Notes under the pieces: model-generated | What the model was told of the DNA's origin: nothing | Seen by the model: only the letters and a program-made list of their open reading frames with translations | The model's database searches: none | Source: an uncultured Coriobacteriaceae bacterium | Lineage (GTDB): Bacteria > Actinomycetota > Coriobacteriia > Coriobacteriales > Atopobiaceae | Assembly (NCBI GenBank): GCA_900549525.1 | Contig: UWSJ01000075.1 | Coordinates: 1-8,509, forward strand | DNA length: 8,509 nt | Direction of reading: 5' to 3' | Position numbers and translations under genes: made by a program | In this document: piece after piece, positions 1 through 6,778 of the stretch | How the letters are laid out: every line of letters begins with the position of its first letter | Position numbering within the stretch: the stretch's first letter is position 1

Positions 1-60
1 AGGTGGGGAAGGTGGGTTTCATCACCACCCTCGCGGCCCCCTACCCAGCGGCGCCACTGA

Positions 61-79
61 TTTTTTTACGCGCGCGAAA
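61..79. promoter_or_regulatory. T-tract and (CG)4 near-palindrome
   Basis: Seven T residues are followed by A, then CGCGCGCG, then AAA. TTT on the left pairs with AAA on the right around the self-complementary CG block, broken only by a single unpaired A, so the site is nearly palindromic. It stands out as an AT-rich flank around pure CG in very GC-rich DNA. It could be part of a terminase binding or cutting site, or a protein-binding site. The T tract does not follow a convincing hairpin, so I do not call it a terminator. Confidence 0.3.
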
Positions 80-91
80 TTGCGGCCCTTT

Positions 92-111
92 GCCACGGAA
101 CGCCACGGAAC
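92..111 (+). repeat. Tandem 10-bp direct repeat (GCCACGGAAC x2)
   Basis: Two perfect, adjacent copies of GCCACGGAAC occupy 92-101 and 102-111, followed directly by GGGG. The 10-bp period matches about one helical turn, so both copies would face the same side of the DNA. That is a common layout for binding sites of an oligomeric DNA-binding protein such as a small terminase subunit. The repeat is certain; its role is inferred. Confidence 0.55.
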
Positions 112-160
112 GGGGGAGCGCCGGCGGAGAATCTCCCGAAACGGGCGGACGGGAGGCGGC

Positions 161-475
161 GTGCTGGTCAGGTGCGAGTGGTGCGGCAGGGAGTTCGAGG
201 CGCCGACGAAGAGGGCGAGGTTCTGCGGCGGCACGTGCCGCAAGGAGTACTGGCGCGCGAAGCGGTCGGGCACGAGGGTGCGCCTGCCGTCCGGGGCGGT
301 TCCCGAGCCGCCGGCCAACCTCACCGACGCCGACATAGCCGGCGCGGTGGTGCAGATACGGGGCGGCGCGGCCACGCTCGACGCGGCCTCGCTCAAGGGG
401 CCGGCTTGGAGGCGCGCCGCGTGCGCGTGCGCCGCCGACCTTGTGCTGCGCGGGCTCGAGGAGGCCGGGCTGTGA
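161..475 (+). CDS. Small C4 zinc-finger protein upstream of the terminase
   Basis: A 104-residue protein of unknown function. The N-terminus holds four cysteines, C5-x2-C8-x13-C22-x3-C26, with a basic stretch after them (RKEYWRAKRSG, 27-37). This looks like a small zinc-binding, probably DNA-binding finger. A Pro-rich linker (about 44-52) leads to an Ala-rich helical C-terminal half (about 53-104). The GTG at 161 is chosen because GGGAGG lies 5 nt upstream and the finger begins at once; the frame stays open further upstream, so a longer N-terminus is possible. Its stop overlaps the small terminase start by 4 nt (GTGA), so translation is probably coupled. HNH nucleases often occupy this position in HK97-type phages, but no HNH residues are visible. 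It could be a packaging accessory protein or a late regulator; neither is shown. Confidence 0.7.
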   Translation: MLVRCEWCGREFEAPTKRARFCGGTCRKEYWRAKRSGTRVRLPSGAVPEPPANLTDADIAGAVVQIRGGAATLDAASLKGPAWRRAACACAADLVLRGLEEAGL

Positions 476-993
476 GCCGCGGCAGGAAGCCCGACGCGCT
501 CGCAGTCCGCCGCGGCGGGTCGACCGCAGACGCCGCCGTTGCGGAGCCGGTCGGGGCCGTCGTCGCGGCGCCCGCCGACGGGGTGGCGAAGCCGCCGTCG
601 GTTTCGGCGAGCGGGTCGATGAGCGCCCTGTGGGATCAGCTCGTGGGCACCGGCCGCGCGTTCAAGCCACAGGACGCCCCGTACCTGGAGCAGCTCGTGT
701 TCGACCTCGAGACCGTGCGCCAGTGCCGCGACAACCTGCTCGACGCCGACGGCAACGTCCGCGTCCTCGTGGGCAGGGGCGAGCCGCTCGAGGACGGCAC
801 GTACCTCGACTACCGCGAGAGCCCGTACCTCGCCGTCATGGACAAGGCGGCGTCGCGCGCCATGAAGCTCGCCGACGCGCTCGGCCTGACGCCGCTCGCG
901 AGGGCGCGCCTCGGCCTCACGCAGGCGAGCGCCGTGGCGACCGTCTCGATCGCCGACCAGATATTCGCCGCCATGAGGGGAAGCGCGCGGTGA
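472..993 (+). CDS. terS: Phage terminase small subunit, P27 family
   Basis: A 173-residue protein expected to bind the packaging site on phage DNA and recruit the large subunit to start packaging. The first ~45 residues are Ala/Val/Pro-rich and probably disordered. From about residue 50 the P27-type pattern appears: a Trp-containing helix (SALWDQLVGTGRAF), a helical segment with QDAPYLEQLV at 67-76, a loop with paired glycines, then SPYLAVMDKAA at 117-127 and a C-terminal LGLTPLARARLGL (137-149). Length and order fit the family. The GTG start has GAGGAGG 7 nt upstream, and GTGA overlaps the previous stop; its own stop overlaps the large subunit start the same way. The family call rests on pattern recognition and position directly before terL; divergence makes P27 versus another small-subunit family less certain than the role. 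Confidence 0.82.
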   Translation: MSRGRKPDALAVRRGGSTADAAVAEPVGAVVAAPADGVAKPPSVSASGSMSALWDQLVGTGRAFKPQDAPYLEQLVFDLETVRQCRDNLLDADGNVRVLVGRGEPLEDGTYLDYRESPYLAVMDKAASRAMKLADALGLTPLARARLGLTQASAVATVSIADQIFAAMRGSAR

Positions 994-2471
994 GCTACAG
1001 GACGCCGACCGGGCGCATGTCCAAGGAGGGCAGGGAGCAGGCGCGCGCCTACGAGCTGTTCGCGCGGACGTTCCTGACCTTCGCGGGCGAGTCCGAGCTT
1101 TGCGGCGAGCCCTACGACCCGGGCGAGTGGCTGCTCAAGAACATCTGGTACCCCCTGTTCGGCACCGGCCACGTCGACAAGCGGACGGGGCGGTGGGTGC
1201 GCAGGTTCAGGCGCGCCCTCATCGGCGTCCACCGAGGGTTCGGCAAGTCCCAGCTCGCGGCCGTCATTGTCCTCACCGTCGCCACCATGGAGCCGCTGCC
1301 GAACGGCCAGTACGGCATCGTCGCCGACTCGGCGAACAACACGCGCATGGTCAAGGACTACATCAAGACGATGATCCGCGCGAACAGGCAGCTCTCGGCG
1401 CGGTGGAGGATCTACAAGGACGTCATCCGCAACGAGCTGACCGGTCAGGAGATCCACGTCTACCCCTACAAGGAGGCGGCGCTTCAGGGCAAGCACTTCC
1501 ACGTGCTCGTGGGCGACGAGCTGCACGTGTGGCGCGACGACGCGGTGTGGAAGGCCGCGACGTCCGGGCAGGCGAAGGTGCGCAACGCCCTCACCATCGG
1601 TATCACCACAGCCGGCTCGAGCCGCGACGGGTTCCTGTTCAGGCAGTACAGGCGCATGAAGGCGCAGTCCCGCTCGTTCGTGTGCTGGCTCGGCATCACC
1701 GACTCCGACCGCCCGACCGACCGCCGTTGCTGGAAGAAGATCATGGCCGCCGGGCGCGTCACCAAGGAGGAGCTCGAGGAGCAGCTCGAGGGGCTGTCCG
1801 ACGAGGGGAGCGCCAAGGACTTCGAGCGCTACTACCTCAACCGCACCCCCATGGACGCCGAGGACGTCCCGTTCATGCGACGCAGGGACGTGGAGGCGTG
1901 CCAGAGGGTCGAGGGAGCCATCGACTGGGGAGAGTGGTTCGCCGTGGGGATAGACGGCGCGGTCTCCGGCGACACGCTGGCCGTGGTCGCGGCGCAGAGG
2001 CGGGGCGATGGCTGGGCGTTCTCCGAGTGGTGCTGGGAGAGGCCGGGGGCCATGGGCGTCTACGACCTCACCGACGTCGCGGACGTGCTGCAGGAGCTCG
2101 CGGGCAGGGGGGACCCGCTCATGTGCTGCGACCCGGCCCGCATGCAGTTCCTCAAGAACTGGCTCGAGCGCGAGCGGGACATGGTGCTCTACGACGTGGC
2201 GCAGACCCCGAAGGTCATGTGCCCCGCCTCCGAGCTGCTGGCCCGCGCAGTCCGCACCCACGCCGCCGCCTTCAGGGGCCTCGAGGTGCTACCCCGGCAC
2301 TGCGTGAACGCCACATCCGACGAGTCCAAGGCCTACGGGCGCAGGCTCTCGAGCAGGCGGCACGGGCAGGGCACGGAGCGCATAGACGCGGCGGTCGCCG
2401 CCGCCATGGCGATGTGGGCCTACGACAACAACGAGCCCGAGTCCCCGGGCGTCTGGGTCATACCGTCTTAG
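990..2471 (+). CDS. terL: Phage terminase large subunit (ATPase/nuclease packaging motor)
   Basis: A 493-residue motor that cuts concatemeric phage DNA and pumps it through the portal using ATP. The N-terminal ATPase shows a Walker A-like HRGFGKSQ at 81-88 (the divergent form usual in terminases), Walker B VLVGDE at 172-177 with the catalytic Glu, and a coupling motif GITTAGS at 204-210. The C-terminal RNase H-like nuclease shows candidate metal-binding acids D322 (VGIDG), D381 (CCDP) and D466 (RIDAA). This layout fits the Terminase_1 (PF03354) group of HK97-like phages, and the length is typical. The GTG at 990 is chosen over the ATG at 1017 because it forms a GTGA overlap with terS and has GAGGGG 9 nt upstream. 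A long antisense reading frame across it is a GC-rich shadow. Confidence 0.95.
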   Translation: MSYRTPTGRMSKEGREQARAYELFARTFLTFAGESELCGEPYDPGEWLLKNIWYPLFGTGHVDKRTGRWVRRFRRALIGVHRGFGKSQLAAVIVLTVATMEPLPNGQYGIVADSANNTRMVKDYIKTMIRANRQLSARWRIYKDVIRNELTGQEIHVYPYKEAALQGKHFHVLVGDELHVWRDDAVWKAATSGQAKVRNALTIGITTAGSSRDGFLFRQYRRMKAQSRSFVCWLGITDSDRPTDRRCWKKIMAAGRVTKEELEEQLEGLSDEGSAKDFERYYLNRTPMDAEDVPFMRRRDVEACQRVEGAIDWGEWFAVGIDGAVSGDTLAVVAAQRRGDGWAFSEWCWERPGAMGVYDLTDVADVLQELAGRGDPLMCCDPARMQFLKNWLERERDMVLYDVAQTPKVMCPASELLARAVRTHAAAFRGLEVLPRHCVNATSDESKAYGRRLSSRRHGQGTERIDAAVAAAMAMWAYDNNEPESPGVWVIPS

Positions 2472-2517
2472 CGGCGGGGGAGCGCGGTAGCAACATGCCC
2501 ATGACGAAAGGAGCGCC
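2472..2517. other. 46-nt gap between terL and portal
   Basis: The longest untranslated gap after the leader. It carries AAAGGAG at 2507-2513, 4 nt before the portal ATG. Two further ATGs (2495, 2501) share a different frame that closes at 2545, and they have no good ribosome binding site. No terminator hairpin is visible, so transcription probably reads through. Confidence 0.6.
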
Positions 2518-4038
2518 ATGGGAAAGCTACTGGACGGCATCCTGAACGCCGTCTCCGTGCTAGACGCGCCGCAGCGGTGGCCGCTGGCACCGGCCGTGAC
2601 GTCGAGGCCCGTTATAGACCTCTCTTCTGGCGAGAGGTGGCGCATGGACGGCGCGCTCAAGGCTTACTACTCCAACGCGTTCCGGGCGTGCCTCCTCGCG
2701 AAGGCGAGGCCGCTGGGGTCGCTGCCGGTGGACGTGTACTCGCGCTCGGGAGGGGTGCGCGAGAAGTCGAACAGCCACGTCGGCAAGCGGCTCTCGCGCC
2801 TCCTGCGCACGCGGTGGAACCCGATTCTCACGGGTGCCGAGGGCGTCCGCTGGGCCGTCATGACCAAGGACGCGCTCGGCAACGCCTTCGTGCGCGTGCA
2901 GTGGGCGGGCGGCATGCCGGTGGCCCTTTGGCCCATGTCCGGCGCGCCGGAGGTGTCTCTTGCCGCGTCCGGCCCCGTCTTCGACTACCCCGGCGACAAG
3001 TTCACCCCTGCGGGCCGCTACCTCTCGCACGAGGTGCTATGGCTCAAGGGGCCGGTGCTCGACTCGGACGGCCTCATGGGGGTCTCGCTCGCGGAGCTGG
3101 CGGCGAAGGAGCTCGGGCTGTCGATTGAGCTGGAGGAGTTCTACCGCCAGCTCATCAACAACGGGAACCACTTCCCCAGGTGGATCGAGACGGACGCCTC
3201 GCTCAAGCCGACCGACATCGAGCGTCTCACGCAGCAGCTCTCGGACCACAGGGGCCTCGTGGCGGCGGGCGAGACGCGCATCTTCGACAACGGCATGCAC
3301 GTCAAGCAGGCGGGCCTCACCATCTCCGACATGTCGCTCGTGGAGCAGGAGACGTGGATCCTGCAGCAGACGTGCCGGACGCTCTCCGTGCCGCCGCAGG
3401 AGGTCTTCGAGCTCTCCCACGCCACGTACTCCAACATCGAGCAGGGGGCGCTCAACTTCGCCAACAAGACGCTCGTGCCGGAGTGCAAGGCGCTCGAGCA
3501 GGCGCTCTCCGGCGTGCTCTGGGAGGCCGGGCGCTCAGACGAGTACGTTCAGTTCGACATGAACGGCCTGCTGCGCGGCGACTACGCGGGCCGCATGAAG
3601 GGCTACCAGACGGCCATCTACGCGGGCATGTACTCGCCCAACATGGCGCTCGCCAAGGAGGACGAGGCCCCCTACGAGGGCGGGGACGTGCGCTTCCGCT
3701 CGGCCGCGTACATCCCGGTTGACCCGGAGACGGGCGAGGAGCTGGAGGGCGCGAGGGGCGGCGCGGGCGCCGCGTCGCCGGGCGGCTCGGGCGAGGGCGT
3801 CTCCTACGACCCGGACGCACCGAACGGGAGGCCCCCGGAGGACGCGTTCGCGCCCGTCTACCAGGAGATGGAGCGCCGCGTCCGCGAGCGCTTCTCGGAG
3901 CGCGGCGACACGCGGTCGGCGCGCGACTTCGCGACCCGCGTGCTCAGGCCGTGGGCAACGGCGTGCCTCATGGCACGAATCGACTACGACATCGCGGCCG
4001 ACGTCGACCGCCTTGCAAGGGAGGCAGCAGATGCATGA
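2518..4038 (+). CDS. Phage portal protein, HK97 family
   Basis: A 506-residue protein expected to form the dodecameric ring at one capsid vertex through which DNA enters and leaves. Family hallmarks run in order: an N-terminal helical region with CLLAKARPLGSLPVDVY (58-74), NPILTG and the following segment with ALGNAFVRV (101-127), DGLMGVS (184-190), FYRQLINNGNHFPRW (208-222), the DHRG/GETRIFDNGM block (243-260), VEQETWILQQTCRTLSVPP (275-293), and SNIEQGALNFANKTLVPECK (305-324). All fit Phage_portal (PF04860). After about residue 405 comes a Gly/Ala/Ser linker (411-427) and a charged, probably helical tail (about 445-506), longer than usual. The ATG start has AAAGGAG 4 nt upstream. The 3' end overlaps the protease gene by 8 nt. 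Confidence 0.95.
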   Translation: MGKLLDGILNAVSVLDAPQRWPLAPAVTSRPVIDLSSGERWRMDGALKAYYSNAFRACLLAKARPLGSLPVDVYSRSGGVREKSNSHVGKRLSRLLRTRWNPILTGAEGVRWAVMTKDALGNAFVRVQWAGGMPVALWPMSGAPEVSLAASGPVFDYPGDKFTPAGRYLSHEVLWLKGPVLDSDGLMGVSLAELAAKELGLSIELEEFYRQLINNGNHFPRWIETDASLKPTDIERLTQQLSDHRGLVAAGETRIFDNGMHVKQAGLTISDMSLVEQETWILQQTCRTLSVPPQEVFELSHATYSNIEQGALNFANKTLVPECKALEQALSGVLWEAGRSDEYVQFDMNGLLRGDYAGRMKGYQTAIYAGMYSPNMALAKEDEAPYEGGDVRFRSAAYIPVDPETGEELEGARGGAGAASPGGSGEGVSYDPDAPNGRPPEDAFAPVYQEMERRVRERFSERGDTRSARDFATRVLRPWATACLMARIDYDIAADVDRLAREAADA

Positions 4039-4750
4039 CATCCTCGTGTACGGCCCCATCGGGGAGTCCTTCTTCGAGAGCGGGGGCATGAGCGCCCGTC
4101 AGTTCGTGCGCGAGCTGGGGGAGGCCAGGGGCGACGATGTGACCGTCCACGTCAACTCGTGCGGGGGCGACGCCATGGACGCGCAGGCCATGGCCGAGGC
4201 CATCCGCGCGTACGGCGGGCGCGTGACCGCCTCCATCGAGGGCATCGCAGCGAGCGCCGCGAGCTACTTCGCCCTGACGGCCGACGAGGTGGTGATGAAC
4301 CCGTCGGCGCTGGTGATGGTTCACAACCCGTCCTCGACCGTCTCCGGGGAGGCGGGTGACATGCGCCGCGCCGCCGACACGCTCGACAAGGTGAGGGACG
4401 CCATCGTCCTGCAGTACGTGCGAAAGACGGGGCGCGACGGGGTCGAGGTGGCGGCGTGGATGGACGCGGAGACGTGGTTCGACGCCGAGGAGGCGCTCGC
4501 CGCCGGCCTCGTGGACGCGCTCACCGAAGAGCCGCCCGTCGCCGCGCTCCTCGACTCCCGCCACGCCTCCGCGTGGCGCAACGCGCCCGCCGCGCTGACC
4601 AAGCGCCCCGGGGAGGCCCCAGCGGGGGAGGGCGGGCGCACCATGGCGGGCGACGAGACGCCCGGAGTCGCCGATGCGGGGGCCGCAGCGGCGGGGGCGG
4701 GGGCCGTCCCCAAGGCCGTCTGCGTCGCAGGCACATTCCTCAACGCATAG
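4031..4750 (+). CDS. ClpP-like (S14) prohead maturation protease
   Basis: A 239-residue serine protease expected to act inside the prohead and remove the delta/scaffold part of the capsid protein before expansion. The ClpP fold is clear: SCGGDAMDAQAMAEAI (43-58) matches the NSPGG-type strand-loop-helix; GIAASAAS (71-78) gives the nucleophile S75; VMVHNP (95-100) gives H98; and DAETWFDAEEALAAGLVDAL (145-164) matches the region carrying the third, acidic catalytic residue (D145 or E147, unclear). After about residue 165 is a roughly 70-residue Ala/Gly/Pro-rich tail absent from core ClpP. The ATG start has AAGGGAGG 6 nt upstream and overlaps the portal end. Its place between portal and capsid is the standard HK97 order. 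Confidence 0.93.
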   Translation: MHDILVYGPIGESFFESGGMSARQFVRELGEARGDDVTVHVNSCGGDAMDAQAMAEAIRAYGGRVTASIEGIAASAASYFALTADEVVMNPSALVMVHNPSSTVSGEAGDMRRAADTLDKVRDAIVLQYVRKTGRDGVEVAAWMDAETWFDAEEALAAGLVDALTEEPPVAALLDSRHASAWRNAPAALTKRPGEAPAGEGGRTMAGDETPGVADAGAAAAGAGAVPKAVCVAGTFLNA

Positions 4751-4754
4751 GAGG
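4749..4754 (+). promoter_or_regulatory. Perfect Shine-Dalgarno (AGGAGG) for the capsid gene
   Basis: AGGAGG overlaps the protease TAG stop and sits 6 nt before GTG at 4761. It fixes the capsid start at a GTG although no ATG is nearby, and it probably offsets the weaker start codon for the most abundant virion protein. Confidence 0.75.
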
Positions 4755-4760
4755 CACACC

Positions 4761-5966
4761 GTGGTTTCATCCATCGAGATTCACAACAAGATCCGCGACC
4801 TCGACGAGCGCATCGCCAAGGCCACGGGGGAGTTCAACGCCGCCGAGGGCGACGCCAAGGACGCCCTGCGCGACGCCATCTGCGGCTACAAGGGCGAGCA
4901 GAAGGCCCTCAACGACCAGCTCGGCGACGTGCTCGCGGCCGAGGACGAGGTACGTCGCGGCGGCGGGGTGCCCCTGACCGCCGAGATGCCCAAGGCCAAG
5001 TCCCCCGCCGACGCCGCCGCGGCGTTCCTCGGAACCCGCGACGAGTTCGACCGCCGCGGCTCCATCATGGACGTGCTGGGCAAGATGGTCGCCCTCAACG
5101 ACGTGACCGACGCCACCCACCAGCTCGGCCTCGCCACGCCCACCCAGACCAGCTACGACCTCCCGTCCAACGTCATCGAGCTGCCCATGGGCGTGCTCGA
5201 CACGCTCTCCAAGGGCACTACCGACGCCAACCTCGTCTACAAGGTGCCCGGCGCGTTCACCAACGGCGCCGCCCTGTGGCAACCCGGAAAGGTGAAGGCC
5301 GAGTCCGACGAGCACTGGGACGAGAAGACGATGAACCTGTTCACCGTCGCCCACTGGGTCGCCATCTCCAAGCACGCCGCCAACCACTACGGCCAGCTGC
5401 AGTCGCTCATCACGAACGACCTCATGTACGGACTCCGCGTCAAGGAGCACGCCTACGCGCTCAACCTCGACGACGGCGACGGCAAGCACGGCATCCTCAA
5501 GGATCCCGACATCCAGAAGTACACGGCCAAGAAGGGCGAGAAGTTCTACGACTCCGCGCGCCGCATGAAGACCGCCGCCTGGATGGCGTCCGGCTTCCAG
5601 CCCAACTACGTGGCCGTCCACCCCTACGTCATGGAGCAGCTCGACCTCGAGAAGTCCAGCGACGGCTGGTACCTGCGCCTCAACTCCGACGGCAAGGTCT
5701 GGGGCATCCCAGTCGTGGAGGACGTGAACCTCTTCGAGACCACGGGCGAGTCCACGTCCGCCAAGACCACCTACGGCGCGCTCATGTACAACTCCATGTG
5801 CGCCACGTGGTACACCTCCGAGACCGACGCGCTCTCCGTGGGCCTCGTGAACGACCAGTTCATCCGCAACGAGTACACGCTCCTTGCGGAGGGCGAGCAT
5901 GGCATCACCGTCCAGCGCCCGAAGGCCTTCGTGTACCTCAAGGACGCCGTCTCGGCGGGCGCGTAG
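4761..5966 (+). CDS. Major capsid protein, HK97 fold, with N-terminal delta domain
   Basis: A 401-residue shell protein. Residues 1 to about 68 are charged and helical, with likely coiled coil (KIRDLDERIAK at 10-20, continuing through EQKALNDQLGDVLAAEDE). This is the built-in delta scaffold, so no separate scaffold gene is expected. A Pro/Ala/Lys-rich junction (about 70-85) is the likely region cut by the upstream protease; the exact site cannot be read. The mature part shows Phage_capsid (PF05065) features: LPSNVIELPM (134-143), the strand around FTVAHWVAISKHAANHY (194-210), PNYVAVHPYVMEQLDLE (281-297), and the conserved end GWYLRLNSDGKVWGIPVVED (302-321). Ile is almost always ATC, as expected of a highly expressed gene. 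Confidence 0.94.
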   Translation: MVSSIEIHNKIRDLDERIAKATGEFNAAEGDAKDALRDAICGYKGEQKALNDQLGDVLAAEDEVRRGGGVPLTAEMPKAKSPADAAAAFLGTRDEFDRRGSIMDVLGKMVALNDVTDATHQLGLATPTQTSYDLPSNVIELPMGVLDTLSKGTTDANLVYKVPGAFTNGAALWQPGKVKAESDEHWDEKTMNLFTVAHWVAISKHAANHYGQLQSLITNDLMYGLRVKEHAYALNLDDGDGKHGILKDPDIQKYTAKKGEKFYDSARRMKTAAWMASGFQPNYVAVHPYVMEQLDLEKSSDGWYLRLNSDGKVWGIPVVEDVNLFETTGESTSAKTTYGALMYNSMCATWYTSETDALSVGLVNDQFIRNEYTLLAEGEHGITVQRPKAFVYLKDAVSAGA

Positions 5967-5968
5967 CC

Positions 5969-6778
5969 GTGCCGACGGTAGCCCCCGACACGAGGTGCCG
6001 TCTCTCCGTCGAGGACATGGCCGGGGTCTCCCTCGCGGGAGGCCCGGCCGCCGCCTCCGTGATCGACCTCGCGACGGGCGACGTGCTGGACGTGGAGGCC
6101 GGGGAGGGAGGCTCATTCGAGCTGCCCTGCCCGTCCGTACCGCGCCTGCTGCGCGTCTCGTGGCTCGCGGGCGGCGCGGAGGTCGAGGCCGAGGTCGACG
6201 TGGTCGCGGCCCACGTCTGCTCGCTCGATGACGTCCGCTCGTGGAGGGCCGACCAGTACGAGGTCAGGGCCAGCGACGACGAACTGTTCTCCTCCCGCGC
6301 CCGCGCCGTCGGGGTCATCGAGGAGGAGATGGGCCGCGCCCTGCAGCCGGTCATGAGGCTCGGTGTCATCGACCGGCCGAACTGCACGGGCTCCCCGCAG
6401 ATGGTCATGGGCGAGGGCGGCTACGCCGACTCGCTCATGTACGTGGTCTCCGCCCGCATGGGCGACGGCCGCCCCGCGTCGCTGCCGAAGCGCCCCGGCT
6501 CGGCGAGGCTCGACGTGCGGGCTCTGCGCGTGGGCGAGATGGCCGAGGTTGCCTACGTCTGCGGCATGCGGACGCCCCCGGAGGCGAGGGACGCCGTCCG
6601 CGCGCTCGCCTCGTGGTACCTCACGCCCCGCGCGACGCCCGACAACGCCACGTCCACCTCCAGTGACGTGGGCACGTTCAGCCTCGTCGTGGCGGGCGTG
6701 TCGGGGGCGGAGACGTCCCTGCCCGAGGTCAACGCCCTCATACGCAGGCACGGCAGGGCCGGGGGTGACGTGGGATGA
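5969..6778 (+). CDS. Putative head-tail connector (gp6-like) with an extra N-terminal domain
   Basis: A 269-residue protein placed where the head-tail adaptor normally lies, 2 nt after the capsid stop. Residues 1 to about 80 alternate in hydrophobicity (SVIDLATGDVLDVEAGEGG, then LLRVSWLAGGAEVEAEVDVV) and look like a small beta-sandwich. From about 84, SLDDVRSWRADQYEVRASDD leads into a helix (LFSSRARAVGVIEEEMGRAL), and the end holds a second helix (PEARDAVRALASWYL) and PEVNALIRRHGR. Paired helices and a P-E-V-x-x-L-I/L-R-basic ending recall gp6-type connectors. The GTG at 5969 is chosen for tight linkage, but its ribosome site is weak; ATG at 6017 is an alternative. The connector role is inferred from position and helix pattern, not a firm family match. 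Confidence 0.6.
   Translation: MPTVAPDTRCRLSVEDMAGVSLAGGPAAASVIDLATGDVLDVEAGEGGSFELPCPSVPRLLRVSWLAGGAEVEAEVDVVAAHVCSLDDVRSWRADQYEVRASDDELFSSRARAVGVIEEEMGRALQPVMRLGVIDRPNCTGSPQMVMGEGGYADSLMYVVSARMGDGRPASLPKRPGSARLDVRALRVGEMAEVAYVCGMRTPPEARDAVRALASWYLTPRATPDNATSTSSDVGTFSLVVAGVSGAETSLPEVNALIRRHGRAGGDVG

Larger units (their letters stand above)
1..160. other. Leader upstream of the terminase operon; candidate cos/packaging region
   Basis: No convincing gene lies here. Frame 2 is open from the left edge into the zinc-finger gene, but its translation is low-complexity and rich in Arg, Gly and His. Seen directly: a run of seven T (61-67), an alternating (CG)4 block (69-76) followed by AAATT, and a tandem 10-bp repeat (92-111) running into a G tract. 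In cos-type phages of this lineage the packaging site usually lies just upstream of the terminase genes, so the position fits. The cos call is inference: cohesive ends cannot be recognised from sequence alone. I see no clear -35/-10 promoter pair. Confidence 0.35.

Noticed and set aside
1..60. Possible 3' end of an upstream gene (frame 1, stop TGA at 58-60)
   Set aside because: Only about 19 codons, rich in Arg, Ser and Pro, with nothing recognisable; cannot be supported without sequence to the left.
11..67. Possible rho-independent terminator (GGTGG/CCACC stem at 11-29, or a stem before the T7 tract)
   Set aside because: The 5-bp stem at 11-29 is over 30 nt from the T tract, and no stable hairpin lies directly before the T run.
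80..125. Sigma70-like promoter (TTGCCA at 90-95)
   Set aside because: No -10-like sequence lies at the correct spacing; the region is GC-rich.
3..338. Open frame from a GTG at position 3 across the leader
   Set aside because: Arg/Ser/Gly-rich translation with no family features; it overlaps the zinc-finger gene in another frame, and that gene has a good ribosome site.
810..2261. Long antisense open frame (483 codons) opposite terL
   Set aside because: The + strand carries clear terminase motifs. The antisense product is low-complexity, and such frames are common in very GC-rich coding DNA.
4767..6116. Long antisense open frame (449 codons) opposite the capsid gene
   Set aside because: Val/Gly/Leu/His-rich low-complexity translation caused by NNC codon preference on the + strand; no motif and no ribosome site seen.
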